DNA from: Lachnospiraceae bacterium
GTDB taxonomy: Bacteria; Bacillota; Clostridia; Lachnospirales; Lachnospiraceae
Assembly (NCBI GenBank): GCA_017620255.1
Contig: JAFZQU010000028.1
Coordinates: 341,514 to 405,513, forward strand
DNA: 64,000 nt
Reading direction: 5' to 3'
In this document: piece by piece, positions 46,054 to 55,800 of the stretch
How positions within the stretch are numbered: the first letter of the stretch is position 1
Layout of the letters: each line of letters opens with the position of its first letter
Made by a program: the position numbers and the translations under genes
Notes under the pieces: generated by a model
What the model saw: the letters and a program-made list of their open reading frames with translations, nothing else
The model's database searches: none
Told to the model about the DNA's origin: nothing

Positions 46054-46662
46054 TTACTCGATCCTTCCGATTCCTTCTTCCGCGTCGCGTTCCAGATGCA
46101 GCCACGCTTTGCCTTCGATCATGTCGCGCGTCACGGTACCGATATCCGCGCTCCGGCTGTCTTCGCTCTCGGCCCGGTTGTCGCCGAGCACGAAATAGTC
46201 TTCCACATCCAGTTTGATCGGATTCTCCGCGATCCCCGGTTCCATCAGCTCGCCCGAATAGTCCTGCGCATACTGGATCCCGTTGATATAGAGCCTTCCC
46301 TGTTTGATCTGCACGGTCTCCCCGGGCAGGCCCACAACGCGTTTTACATACAGGTGCGTATTCTGGTTGCCGTTCGGATGGAAAACGATCACATCCCCGC
46401 GGTCCGGCGAACTGAACTGGTATACGATCCGGTCGAGCAGGATCTCCTGCCCGGCTGAAAGCACCGGTTCCATCGAGTCCCCGATCACGCTGGTCCTGAT
46501 CCCGAACGCATAGACCACAAAAGCACCGAGAAAGCCTGCAAGCACAATACCGGACACCCATGTCAGGATCTCATAGAGATGTCCGAAATTGACTTTACGC
46601 TTCACCGGCTGCGTATGCAGTGTGCCGCCCCTGTAATCATGTGATCTTCTTCTGATAGCCAT
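46054..46662 (-). CDS. Second signal peptidase I, possibly leaderless
   Basis: 202 residues. Basic N-terminus, membrane helix (about 27-50), catalytic Ser in VIGDSMEPVL, Lys in LYVKRVVGLPGETVQI and GDNRAESEDSR. I start at 46662 (MAIRRRS); no ribosome site precedes it. The -10-like TATACT ends 6 bases before the ATG, so transcription could start at the A of ATG. A longer frame (from 46905) runs through the rplS coding region and its terminator and is not credible. Confidence 0.9.
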   Translation of the reverse strand: MAIRRRSHDYRGGTLHTQPVKRKVNFGHLYEILTWVSGIVLAGFLGAFVVYAFGIRTSVIGDSMEPVLSAGQEILLDRIVYQFSSPDRGDVIVFHPNGNQNTHLYVKRVVGLPGETVQIKQGRLYINGIQYAQDYSGELMEPGIAENPIKLDVEDYFVLGDNRAESEDSRSADIGTVTRDMIEGKAWLHLERDAEEGIGRIE

Positions 46663-46678
46663 ATGGATAGTATAACAT

Positions 46679-46709
46679 AAAAAAAAGAGCAGTGAACTGC
46701 TCTTTTTAA
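46679..46709 (-). terminator. rplS terminator
   Basis: AAAGAGCAGT-tc-ACTGCTCTTT followed by a run of T on the minus strand, 15 bases after the rplS stop. It lies directly upstream of the next gene's -10 box. Confidence 0.93.
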
Positions 46710-46723
46710 TCTTCGGTAAATCC

Positions 46724-47074
46724 TTATTTAACAAGCTCTTTGACTTTTGCTCTCTTACCGACACGACCGCGCAGGTAGTAGAGTTTAGCTCTTCTGACTT
46801 TACCGCGTCTGACAACCTCGATCTTCTCAACGTTGGGAGAATGCAGGGGCCATGTCTTTTCAACGCCCACACCGTTACTGTTCTTACGAACGGTGAACGT
46901 CTCACGGCTGCTGCCGCCCTGTCTCTTGATCACGATGCCTTCAAACACCTGGATCCTCTCGCGATTGCCTTCTTTGATCTTTGCGTGAACACGGACGGTA
47001 TCGCCGATCGCGAATTCGCCGACATTGCTCTTAAGCTGTTCCGCTTCGATCTCCTTAATAATGTTGGTATTCAT
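46724..47074 (-). CDS. rplS: Ribosomal protein L19
   Basis: 116 residues. [32 protein letters not shown] and a basic C-terminal [25 protein letters not shown]. Start 47074 (MNTNIIKEI) has AGGAGG six bases upstream. Last gene of the ylxM-rplS operon before a strong terminator. Preceded by a candidate L19 leader hairpin. Confidence 0.97.
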   Translation of the reverse strand: MNTNIIKEIEAEQLKSNVGEFAIGDTVRVHAKIKEGNRERIQVFEGIVIKRQGGSSRETFTVRKNSNGVGVEKTWPLHSPNVEKIEVVRRGKVRRAKLYYLRGRVGKRAKVKELVK

Positions 47075-47096
47075 GTTGCTCCTCCTGCTCATTATT

Positions 47097-47127
47097 GATG
47101 TTCTTACAACGTTTGCAGAGGAACATC
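47097..47127 (-). promoter_or_regulatory. Candidate L19 autoregulatory leader hairpin
   Basis: GATGTTC...GAACATC (7 bp) with an inner TGCAA/TTGTA stem, ending about 22 bases before the rplS start. A stem-loop directly before the ribosome site is typical of ribosomal protein leaders; L19 leaders are known in Firmicutes. The match to that family has not been tested. Confidence 0.5.
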
Positions 47128-47141
47128 TCTTTCAAGGTTTA

Positions 47142-47170
47142 TTGACAACATATCAAATCTATCATATAAA
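47142..47170 (+). promoter_or_regulatory. Possible antisense promoter facing trmD
   Basis: TTGACA (47142-47147), 17-base spacer, TATAAA (47165-47170) on the plus strand, within the rplS-trmD gap where all genes are on the minus strand. A transcript would run antisense into trmD. Confidence 0.5.
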
Positions 47171-47194
47171 TGATGAATTTGCAAGGTAAAAATG

Positions 47195-47890
47195 CTATTT
47201 CTGCGATAAAAACCGCTCAAACAGGTCGGGTCTGCGCGAAAGTGTCCTCTCTACACTCTGCTCAAACCGCCATTTTTCCACGTTTTCGTGGTGTCCGGAA
47301 AGCAGAACATCCGGTACGCGCATGTCATGCCAGACTTCCGGTCTTGAGTACTGCGGGTATTCGAGAAGGTTGTTCTCAAAGGACTCCGTTTCCGCCGACA
47401 GATCGTTGTGCAGCACGCCCGGGATCAGCCTTGAAACGGCATCGATCATGATCAGGGCCGGCAGTTCGCCGCCTGTGAGCACATAATCGCCGATCGACAC
47501 ATGATCCGTCACGATCTCCGTGAGCACGCGCTCGTCCACGCCTTCATAGTGGCCGCAGAGGATCACAAGTTCCTCCTCGGCCGCAAATTCAGCCGCCATC
47601 TTCTGGTCAAACACCTTTCCCTGCGGGGTGGTGTAAATGACGCGCGGTTTCCTTTGCAGATCCTTTGTGACTGCTTCGTAGGCAAGATAAACGGGTTCTG
47701 CCTGCATCACCATGCCGGCGCCGCCACCATACGGGTAGTCGTCCACCTTATGATGCTTATTGAAGGCAAAATCACGGATATTGACCGCATCCACGCTGAT
47801 CAGTCCCGCTTCCGCAGCCCGTCCGAGGATGCTGGTATGCACGGCTTCCGTGATCAGATCCGGAAATAATGTCAGAACACTGATATGCAT
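47195..47890 (-). CDS. trmD: tRNA (guanine37-N1)-methyltransferase
   Basis: 231 residues, SPOUT-fold enzyme that methylates G37. MHISVLTLFPDLI, DDYPYGGGAGMVMQAEP, LCGHYEGVDERV, IGDYVLTGGELPALIMIDAVSRLIPG. The start at 47890 shares one base with the rimM stop (TGATG). Confidence 0.97.
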   Translation of the reverse strand: MHISVLTLFPDLITEAVHTSILGRAAEAGLISVDAVNIRDFAFNKHHKVDDYPYGGGAGMVMQAEPVYLAYEAVTKDLQRKPRVIYTTPQGKVFDQKMAAEFAAEEELVILCGHYEGVDERVLTEIVTDHVSIGDYVLTGGELPALIMIDAVSRLIPGVLHNDLSAETESFENNLLEYPQYSRPEVWHDMRVPDVLLSGHHENVEKWRFEQSVERTLSRRPDLFERFLSQK

Positions 47891-48396
47891 CACAAGCCCT
47901 CCGGAACATGTACAGTCATCTGCCCTTCTTCCACCGATACGGAAAGCACGCACTGTTTGATCGCAGGCAAAAGCAGTTCCGATCCGTCGGTACGTCTGAT
48001 CACATAAACATCGTTGGCGCCTGTTTCCATCACATCGGTGAGGACGCCTATCTGCTCTCCTGCTTCATCAAGTACCTTCAGATCGATCAGATCCGCGATA
48101 AAGTACTCGTCCGCTTCGAGTTTCACAGCATTTTCCCGGCTTACATACAGGGACAGGCCCCTGTAGCGCTCGATGTCGTTGATCGAGTCGTATTCCTTGA
48201 ATTTAAGTATCACGAACTGTTTAAAAAACTTCACCTGCTCAATGCGCAGGGGAAGTTTTTCACCCGATGGAAGGGATAACAGGACCTCTTTCAGTTTTTT
48301 GAACCGCCCCGCATCATCGGTGGTCGGGAAAACCTTGACTTCCCCGCGCACACCGTGCGTGGACGATATGATACCTACCTGCAGATACTGTTCCAT
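47890..48396 (-). CDS. rimM: 16S rRNA processing protein
   Basis: 168 residues. LQVGIISSTHGVRGEVKVFPTTDD opening and a C-terminal PRC-barrel part (YFIADLIDLKVLDEAGEQIGVLTDVMETGANDVYVI). Helps mature the 30S subunit head. Lies between khpA and trmD as in most Firmicutes. Confidence 0.96.
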   Translation of the reverse strand: MEQYLQVGIISSTHGVRGEVKVFPTTDDAGRFKKLKEVLLSLPSGEKLPLRIEQVKFFKQFVILKFKEYDSINDIERYRGLSLYVSRENAVKLEADEYFIADLIDLKVLDEAGEQIGVLTDVMETGANDVYVIRRTDGSELLLPAIKQCVLSVSVEEGQMTVHVPEGL

Positions 48397-48399
48397 CTC

Positions 48400-48627
48400 T
48401 TACTGAATGTCAACAATGACTTTCTTTGTCTCTTTGGCGGATGCGGCTTTTACAACAGAGCGGATCGCTTTGGCGATGCGTCCCTGTTTGCCGATCACTT
48501 TACCCATGTCTGATTGTGCAACATGCAGTTCCAGAACGATCGCACGATCGTCTTCACGCTGCGTCACAACAACTTCATCCGGATTCTCCACAAGAGCCTT
48601 TGCAATAACTTCGATTAACTCTTTCAT
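48400..48627 (-). CDS. khpA: KH-domain RNA-binding protein
   Basis: 75 residues, single KH domain with the GKxGR signature (MGKVIGKQGRIAKAIRSVV). Small RNA chaperone-like protein (YlqC). Start 48627 (MKELIEV) has GGAGG five bases upstream; a GTG two codons earlier overlaps the ribosome site. Confidence 0.93.
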   Translation of the reverse strand: MKELIEVIAKALVENPDEVVVTQREDDRAIVLELHVAQSDMGKVIGKQGRIAKAIRSVVKAASAKETKKVIVDIQ

Positions 48628-48645
48628 GTTCACCTCCAGAGAAGC

Positions 48646-48891
48646 TTATTTTTCGATGCCGGCAAGCTTAAAGATCTTTGCAACGACTTCTGTCGGCTGT
48701 GCGCCGTTGTTGAGCCACTTCTTTGCAAGTTCCTCGTTGACCGTGAATGTGGAAGGATCATTGTTGGGATCATAGGTGCCGATCTCTTCGATGCATCTGC
48801 CGTCTCTCGGGCTTCTGGAATCCGCTACCACGATCCTGTAGAAAGGTGCCTTCTTCTGTCCCATTCTTCTGAGTCTGATTTTTACTGCCAT
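48646..48891 (-). CDS. rpsP: Ribosomal protein S16
   Basis: 81 residues: [32 protein letters not shown] is diagnostic. Start at 48891 preceded by GGAGG; upstream extension ignored. The 75-base gap to ffh holds an imperfect hairpin (AAGATA...ATCTT) without T-run. Confidence 0.97.
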   Translation of the reverse strand: MAVKIRLRRMGQKKAPFYRIVVADSRSPRDGRCIEEIGTYDPNNDPSTFTVNEELAKKWLNNGAQPTEVVAKIFKLAGIEK

Positions 48892-48966
48892 GTTCTTATT
48901 CCTCCATGTAAAAAATTGATTGTTACCTGCTTTATTAAGATATGTGTGTTCCACATGTATCTTCGC

Positions 48967-50316
48967 TTAAAACGGCATCCTGAACCTGCCTCTCTTACCG
49001 CCGAACATCCCGGGCATCTGTTTCATCATCTTCTGCATCTGCTCGAACTGCTTGACCAGCCGGTTGACTTCCGAGATGTCAACCCCCGCGCCCTTGGCGA
49101 TCCTGTGTTTTCTGGAAGGGTTCAAAAGCTTCGGGTTCTTTCTCTCCGCGGCTGTCATTGAAAGGACGATCGCCTCGGTCCGCGTCAGTTTCTTATCATC
49201 GACAGCGGCCTCGATATCACTGTTCTTAAGGCCCATGCCCATGCCGGGCATCATGCTTAAAACACTGGAGATGCCGCCCATCTTCTTCATCTGGTTCATG
49301 CTCTCCAGATAGTCGTTAAAATCAAACTTGCCCTTTTTCACGCGGCTCATCATGTCGCGTTCTTTATCCTCGTCGATGTCCATCCCGGCCTGTGCTTTTT
49401 CGATCAGGGTCAGCACATCGCCCATCCCGAGGATCCGGCTTGCCATCCGGTCCGGATAAAACTGCTCAAGGTCCGTCAGTTTCTCGCCCATACCGACGAA
49501 CAGGATCGGTTTGCCTGTTACGGCTTTGACGGAAAGTGCCGCACCGCCTCTGGCATCGCCGTCCATCTTGGAAAGCACGATCCCGTCCACGCCGACCTGT
49601 TCATTGAAGGTCTGCGCCACGTTCACCGCTTCCTGACCGGTCATGGCATCGACAACGAGAAGTGTCTGATGCACCGAAACAGCTTCCTTGATGCGGATCA
49701 GTTCCTGCATCATCTCTTCGTCGATCTGTAAGCGTCCCGCCGTATCCAGGATGATGACCTGGCATCCGGCCTTATCCGCATATGCGACCGCTTCTGTTGC
49801 GATCTTCACAGGATCCTTGCAGTCTTCGATCGAGAAGACTTCCACACCCTGTTTTTCCCCGTTTACTTTCAACTGCTCTATCGCGGCCGGACGATAGACA
49901 TCCAGGGCGACAAGCAGGCTCTTCTTACTCTTCTGTTTCAGTTTCCCGGCGATCTTGGCAGCTGTCGTCGTTTTACCGGAACCCTGCAGACCGCACATCA
50001 TGATCACCGTGTGCGCCTGTCCCGGCTGAAACTTGAGTTCCGTGGTCTCAGATCCCATAAGAGCTGTCATCTCTTCGTTTACGATCTTGATGACCATCTG
50101 CGCGGGATTTAAGCCGTTCATGACATCCGTCCCGACCGCACGCTCTTCCACGGCCTTTGTGAACTGCTTGACAACACGGAAGTTGACGTCCGCCTCAAGC
50201 AGCGCCATCTTTACTTCCCGAAGGGCCGCCTTGACATCCGCTTCCGTCAGCCTTCCTTTGGAACGCAGGCCCTTGAACACACTCTGCAGTTTTTCGGTCA
50301 GACTTTCAAATGCCAT
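48967..50316 (-). CDS. ffh: Signal recognition particle protein
   Basis: 449 residues. Targets membrane proteins co-translationally with FtsY. NG domain: GLQGSGKTTTAAKIAGKL, ALDVYRPAAIEQL, DTAGRLQ, SKMDGDARGG; then a Met-rich M domain (MMPGMGMGLKN, MQKMMKQMPGMFGGKRG) that binds SRP RNA. Shares one base with the ylxM stop. Confidence 0.97.
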   Translation of the reverse strand: MAFESLTEKLQSVFKGLRSKGRLTEADVKAALREVKMALLEADVNFRVVKQFTKAVEERAVGTDVMNGLNPAQMVIKIVNEEMTALMGSETTELKFQPGQAHTVIMMCGLQGSGKTTTAAKIAGKLKQKSKKSLLVALDVYRPAAIEQLKVNGEKQGVEVFSIEDCKDPVKIATEAVAYADKAGCQVIILDTAGRLQIDEEMMQELIRIKEAVSVHQTLLVVDAMTGQEAVNVAQTFNEQVGVDGIVLSKMDGDARGGAALSVKAVTGKPILFVGMGEKLTDLEQFYPDRMASRILGMGDVLTLIEKAQAGMDIDEDKERDMMSRVKKGKFDFNDYLESMNQMKKMGGISSVLSMMPGMGMGLKNSDIEAAVDDKKLTRTEAIVLSMTAAERKNPKLLNPSRKHRIAKGAGVDISEVNRLVKQFEQMQKMMKQMPGMFGGKRGRFRMPF

Positions 50317-50645
50317 TACAGTAATTCCAGGATCCTGTCTGTTCGCGCAAGGATCTCCTCTTTGTCAAAACGCTCGGAAGAAACCATTGAGCGGAGCTCT
50401 GCCGTCAATGATTTTAACTCCTTGAATCTGCTGATGAGATGCAGTTTTTCCTCATACCACATCAGCTGTTTGTCGCAGCGTTTCAGCAGGTCATGCACGC
50501 CCTGTCTGGAGATCTCATAGGTATCCGCGAGCTCTGACAGCGACAGATCACCGTAAGCGCTGTCCTCGTAGATCTGCTTCTGATGTTCGTTCAGCAACTC
50601 TCCGTAAAAATCATACAACAGGTTGCGCTCTATGATCTTTTCCAT
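50316..50645 (-). CDS. ylxM: YlxM family helix-turn-helix protein
   Basis: 109 residues. Sigma-like helix-turn-helix ([31 protein letters not shown]). A regular partner of ffh in Firmicutes, thought to assist SRP. First gene of the translation/secretion operon, with a consensus promoter about 30 bases upstream. Confidence 0.93.
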   Translation of the reverse strand: MEKIIERNLLYDFYGELLNEHQKQIYEDSAYGDLSLSELADTYEISRQGVHDLLKRCDKQLMWYEEKLHLISRFKELKSLTAELRSMVSSERFDKEEILARTDRILELL

Positions 50646-50674
50646 AAACGCTCCTCAAAACCGCAACTTATTGC

Positions 50675-50703
50675 ATTATATAGGATTGTTTTCAGCCTGT
50701 CAA
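50675..50703 (-). promoter_or_regulatory. ylxM-ffh operon promoter
   Basis: TTGACA (50698-50703), 17-base spacer, TATAAT (50675-50680): perfect consensus on the minus strand. The -35 box is the right arm of the inverted repeat TGTCAAG-TATAATAT-CTTGACA (50698-50719). Confidence 0.9.
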
Positions 50704-50724
50704 GTATAATATCTTGACACCTTA

Positions 50725-51936
50725 TCAGATGTTGGTGCGGACCAGCTTCGGCTTATAGCCGTTGTTCTGCAGGGTATCCATGATCTCCTGCTTATGCTCC
50801 GTACCGAACGCCTCCAGCGTGATCCGGAGTTCCACGGCTGCCGAACGGTTTGTGGACACGAACTGGTTGTGTTCCAGTTTGATGACGTTGCCGTTCTTTT
50901 CCGCGATCACGGATGCAACCCTGCAGAGTTCACCCGGCTTATCCGGCAGAAGAACGGAAACGGTAAAGATACGGTCGCGCATGATCAGACCCTGCTGTAC
51001 CACGGAAGACATCGTGATGACATCCATGTTACCGCCGCTCATGATCGCAACGACTTTTTTATTCTTGACTTTCAGCTGCTTGAGTGCCGCAACTGTCAGT
51101 AATCCCGAATTTTCAACGATCATCTTATGATTTTCAACCATATCCAGGAAGGAAACGATCAGGTCCTCATCCGAAACGGTCAGGATCTCGTCCAGATTCT
51201 TCTGGATATAGGGGAATACTTTCGCACCGGGCGTCTTGACTGCCGTACCGTCTGCGATCGTGGAGACAGAATCGAGCGTAACGACTTTGCCTGCCTCGAT
51301 ACTTGCCTTCATGCAGGCTGCATTTTCAGGTTCCACGCCGATCACCTTGATCTTGGGGTTCATCATCTTTGCAAGGGTCGCAACACCGGCTGCGATCCCG
51401 CCGCCGCCGATCGGCACCAGGATATAGTCCACGAGCGGCAGTTCCTTAAAGATCTCCATTGCGATGGTACCCTGCCCCGTTGCCACGGCCAGGTCGTCAA
51501 ACGGATGGATGAAGGTGTAGCCGTTCTTTTCCGCAAGTTCCAGTGCATGTCCGTAGGCTTCGTCATAAACATCCCCGAAGAGCACCACTTCCGCGCCGTA
51601 ACTCTTGGTACGGTTGACTTTGATGAGCGGTGTGGTCGTCGGCATCACGATCACGGCCTTGGTCTTGAATTCCTTTGCCGCGAAAGCCACACCCTGCGCA
51701 TGATTGCCCGCGGATGCGGTGATGATCCCTTTCTTCTTCTCCGCGTCCGTCAGTGTGCTGACTTTATAGTAAGCGCCGCGCAGCTTATAGGCCCCTGTCA
51801 TCTGCATGTTTTCAGGTTTCAGATAGACCTTGTTGCCGGTCAGGCTGCTTAAATAGCTTGAATAGACCAGTTTGGTCTCAAGGGTCACCTGTTTTACGAT
51901 CTCACTCGCTTCCTCAAATTTCTCAAGCGTCAACAT
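50725..51936 (-). CDS. ilvA: Threonine ammonia-lyase
   Basis: 403 residues. PLP enzyme that deaminates threonine to 2-oxobutyrate. Lys in MTGAYKLRGAYYK, SAGNHAQGVAFAA, VPIGGGGIAAGVATLAK; a C-terminal ACT-like domain (DRIFTVSVLLPDKPGELCRVASVIAEKNGNV) indicates allosteric control. Start 51936 (MLTLEKF) has AAGGAG six bases upstream; it overlaps the end of ftsY by 14 bases. Confidence 0.95.
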   Translation of the reverse strand: MLTLEKFEEASEIVKQVTLETKLVYSSYLSSLTGNKVYLKPENMQMTGAYKLRGAYYKVSTLTDAEKKKGIITASAGNHAQGVAFAAKEFKTKAVIVMPTTTPLIKVNRTKSYGAEVVLFGDVYDEAYGHALELAEKNGYTFIHPFDDLAVATGQGTIAMEIFKELPLVDYILVPIGGGGIAAGVATLAKMMNPKIKVIGVEPENAACMKASIEAGKVVTLDSVSTIADGTAVKTPGAKVFPYIQKNLDEILTVSDEDLIVSFLDMVENHKMIVENSGLLTVAALKQLKVKNKKVVAIMSGGNMDVITMSSVVQQGLIMRDRIFTVSVLLPDKPGELCRVASVIAEKNGNVIKLEHNQFVSTNRSAAVELRITLEAFGTEHKQEIMDTLQNNGYKPKLVRTNI

Positions 51937-52888
51937 GTTGTTCTCCTTCCTCACTACCGTCCTCATTTTTCGTAAGCAGCGCCTCTACAAAGCGCTTTGC
52001 GTCGAATTTCTGCAAGTCTTCCGCTTTTTCACCGACGCCGATATATTTGACCGGGATATGCAGTTCGCTCTCGATCGCGATCGCGATCCCGCCTTTGGCA
52101 CTCCCGTCCAGTTTCGTTAAGATCACGCCGTCCACAGGGGTCGCTTCGTTAAAATCACGCGCCTGGTTGAGTGCGTTCTGTCCGGTCGCACCGTCCAAAA
52201 CCACCAGTGTCTCCCTGCATACATCCGGGCATTCCCTGTCGATCACGCGGTTCATCTTCTTCAGTTCTTCCATCAGGTTCTTTTTATTATGCAGCCTGCC
52301 TGCCGTATCGCAGAGCAGGATATCTGCTTTTCTGGACCTGAACGCCTGCAATGCATCATAAAGGACCGAAGACGGGTCCTGTCCCTGCGTCCCTTTGATG
52401 ATCTCAACACCGGCTCTGTCTGCCCATACATGGAGCTGTTCCACCGCACCTGCACGGAACGTATCCGCTGCGGCCACAATCACGTGCTTCCCCTGCTGTT
52501 TATACTGCAGGGCGAGTTTGCCGACGCTTGTGGTCTTACCGGCCCCGTTCACGCCGACAACGAGCACGATGCTCCTGACGTTTTCAAAATCATATGCATG
52601 TTCATCCGGCTGCATCTGTTCCAAAAACAGCTGCGTCAGATGATCCCTGCACTCCTCCGGCTTTTTCAGATGTGCATCGTCCACATGGTCCCGCAGTTTC
52701 GAAATGATCTCCTGCGTCGCATGCACGCCGACATCTCCCATGATCAGGATCTCTTCGAGTTCCTCATAGAAATCCTCGTCGATCTCGGATGCCGTAAAGA
52801 CCGCATCCAGTCCCGATACGATCTGGTTGCGCGTTTTGGATAAGCCGGCTTTCAGTCTTGAAAAAAAGCCCCGGTTCTGTTCTTCCAT
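51923..52888 (-). CDS. ftsY: SRP receptor
   Basis: 321 residues. NG domain with VVGVNGAGKTTSVGKLA, AADTFRAGAVEQL, DTAGRLHNKKNLMEEL, LTKLDGSAKGG and VKYIGVGEKAEDL; a short N-terminal region instead of a long acidic A domain. Start ATG at 52888 overlaps the smc stop by one base (TGATGG). Confidence 0.96.
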   Translation of the reverse strand: MEEQNRGFFSRLKAGLSKTRNQIVSGLDAVFTASEIDEDFYEELEEILIMGDVGVHATQEIISKLRDHVDDAHLKKPEECRDHLTQLFLEQMQPDEHAYDFENVRSIVLVVGVNGAGKTTSVGKLALQYKQQGKHVIVAAADTFRAGAVEQLHVWADRAGVEIIKGTQGQDPSSVLYDALQAFRSRKADILLCDTAGRLHNKKNLMEELKKMNRVIDRECPDVCRETLVVLDGATGQNALNQARDFNEATPVDGVILTKLDGSAKGGIAIAIESELHIPVKYIGVGEKAEDLQKFDAKRFVEALLTKNEDGSEEGEQHVDA

Positions 52889-55800
52889 CAATCCTCTAAA
52901 TCCTTATCGATCAGGTTCACGGACACCAGCGCGGAAACGCCTTTTTCCTGCATGGTGATACCGTAGAGCCTGTCTGCTTTTTCCATCGTGCCTCTGCGGT
53001 GCGTGATCACGATGAACTGTGTATGCTTTGTCAGTTTATGCAGATAGTTCGCGAACCGTCCTACGTTGGGCTCGTCCAGTGCCGCCTCGATCTCGTCGAG
53101 CAGACAGAACGGTGACGGTTTCAAGTTCTGGATCGCAAATAACAGCGAGATGGCCGTTAATGCTTTCTCACCACCGGATAACTGCATCATGTTCTGCAGC
53201 TTTTTACCGGGCGGCTGTGCACTGATCATGATACCCGCTTCCAGGATATCCTCGTTCTCCTGCAGTTCCAGCTTGCCTTCCCCGCCGCCGAACAGTTCCT
53301 TGAACACCTTGTTGTATTCATGATTGATCTCTTTGAATTTCTCATCGAACTGCTTACGCATGGACGTATCCAGTTCATCGATGATCCCGATCAGTGTTTC
53401 TTCCGCCTTCACAAGGTCATCATGCTGTTCCTTCATGAAGGTGTAGCGTTCCATCAGGTTCTTATAATCCTCGATCGCGTTCACGTTGACGTCTCCGAGG
53501 TCGCGGATCTCTTCTTTGAGTTTCTGGATCCGTTTCCGGATCGGAGCCATCTCGGTAAGCGTTTCATCCCTGAGCGGCAGCGCCTGCGTATAGGTCAGTT
53601 CATATTCCGACCACATGTAGGCCGCCTGGCCTTCCTGGGATTCTTCCGCACGTTCTTTCTGGTTGTTTAAGCGGAACACTTCCTTGTCCAGGGAATTGAT
53701 CTTCTCGGAGAGTTCTTCACGCTTGTCAAAGAAGCCCTGCTGTTTCGCGGTCATTTCCTCTTTCTGTTTGATCGCTTCATTCAGTTCATCCTGCTCATCG
53801 CTTTCCTTTGTATCGGAAGCCGCAATGGTCTTCTGGATCTCCAGGATATCGTTCTGCTTGTTCAGGATATCGTTCTCGGCCTCTTTCAGGCTTGTATCGA
53901 TCCCGTCTCTCTCTTCCAGAAGCCGGTTCATCTCGGCCTCGACTCTGGCTAAGTTCTGCGCGGCGAATTCCTGCTTCTGCTGGCTCTCCGAAACCTTCAG
54001 GTCCAGTTCCGATGTGGAAAGTACCTGTCTGGTCTCTTCATCCCTGAGTTTTTCAAGTTCCGAACCAAAGCCCGCGATCTGTCTCTCCAGCTCTTTTTCC
54101 CGCTTCTCGGAATCAGACAGTTCGGTCTTGATGTTTTCCCTGTCGTTCTTGATCTGTTCAGCCTGCTCCTCGATCTCCCTGTTCTCTTCCTGCAGGGCCT
54201 TGAGATCGTCGGCCAGTCCACTCTTTTTCAGCTTTGCGCTGTCCACGTTGAGCTGGGCCGTATTCTGTTTGATGAACTGATCCTGCTGGAGTTCCTTGAT
54301 CTGTTCGAGTTCATCCCTGACTTTGGTACGGTCCTGCTTGATAGTTACGATATCGCCTTTCAGTTTCTCGATCTTCTCGAGACTCTTTCTGACGTTTTCT
54401 TCCAGTTCTTCGATCTCGCGTTTTCTGCCAAGCAGATTGCTCTGGTCCTTAAACGCACCGCCTGCGAGCGCACCGCCGGGCGTCAGGTATTCACCCTCGA
54501 GTGTGACCAGACGGACTTTGTATTTGAATTTCTTTGCAATGGCGAGTGCATGGTCGATCGTATCGATGACAACGATCGCACCGAGCAGCTGGCTGATCAC
54601 CTGCTCGTACTTTCCGTCCGCATCCACGAGATCGTTTGCCATACCGAGGAAACCGGTCTCGTTCTTTATCTCCGGATAGTCGTATTCGCCCCGTCCTTTT
54701 ACGGTGGTCAGCGGCAGGAAAGTCGCTCTTCCGCCTCTGTTTGCCTTCAGGAAGGAGATCATCTTTTTGGCGACCTGTTCATCCGCCGTTACGATGTTCT
54801 GAATATTACCGCCAAGGGCTGTCTCGATCGCCGTCTCGTACTTCTTATCCACGGATATGATATCCGCCACAACGCCGATGATGCCCTGGTTCTTGTTCTT
54901 CTGTTCCATGACAAGACGGATGCTGCCGCCGTAGCCGTCATAACGCTCGGAGATGTTCTTCAGTGCGTCCAGTTTTGATTTTTCCTGATGATACGCAACC
55001 TGCGCGGCCGAGAGTTCGTTATCCTTGTTTTCAAGTGCTTTCCTGAAGGACAGTAACCGGTCCTCCAGTTCGCTTCTCTTTGCATCGCTCTCCTGGATCT
55101 GTGCAAGGATCTCATTCAGCTCGCCGGTCAGGGCAGCGATCGTCTGCTCCTGCTCCACATCTTCCGATTTGGCAGCTAACAGCCTGCTCTGTATCTCCGC
55201 ATGCCTGATATTGATCTGCTCGAGCATGGATTCAAAACGGCCCATGGTCGTCTTGATCGTTGCACGCGCATTCAGCGTTTCAATGATATCGTTCTGATTT
55301 TTCTCGACACCGTCCGTCAGTTCCGCGATCTTTGTCTGGATCTCTGCAAGCACGGCGCCTTCCGCGTTACGCTTTTCCTGCAGTTCCTCGGCCTGTTTAT
55401 CCAGTTCCGACTTGGATGCGAGCAGTTTGTTCTTCTCGCTCTCTTTCCGGGCGATGTCCTCGTTCAGCGTATTCTTGCGGTTCTCATAATGTTCGTTGTT
55501 GGTCCTTGCGGAATTGATCTTTTCCTGCAGGACCTTGATCTCACCTTCGAGTTTTTCACGCAGGAGGCTGTTATCGCTTAAGGCTTTCCGCTTTTCCTCG
55601 ATCTGCGCATCCAGAGCCGCTACCGCTTCCTGCAGGGCCGCATGCTCCTGCTTACTGTTTTCGTAGGATTCTTTTGCTTCGTTTAGATCGTGCTCCGCCG
55701 TAGCGATCTTATCGTTCAGACCCTGCAACTGTTCCCTGACCCTGTCGGATTCCAGCAGGAACATGTTGACGTCCAGGCTCTTTAATTCTTCTTTCTTTTT

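Noticed and set aside
46663..46905. Longer version of the second signal peptidase beginning at 46905
   Set aside because: The extension lies inside rplS coding sequence and its terminator and has no signal-peptidase character.
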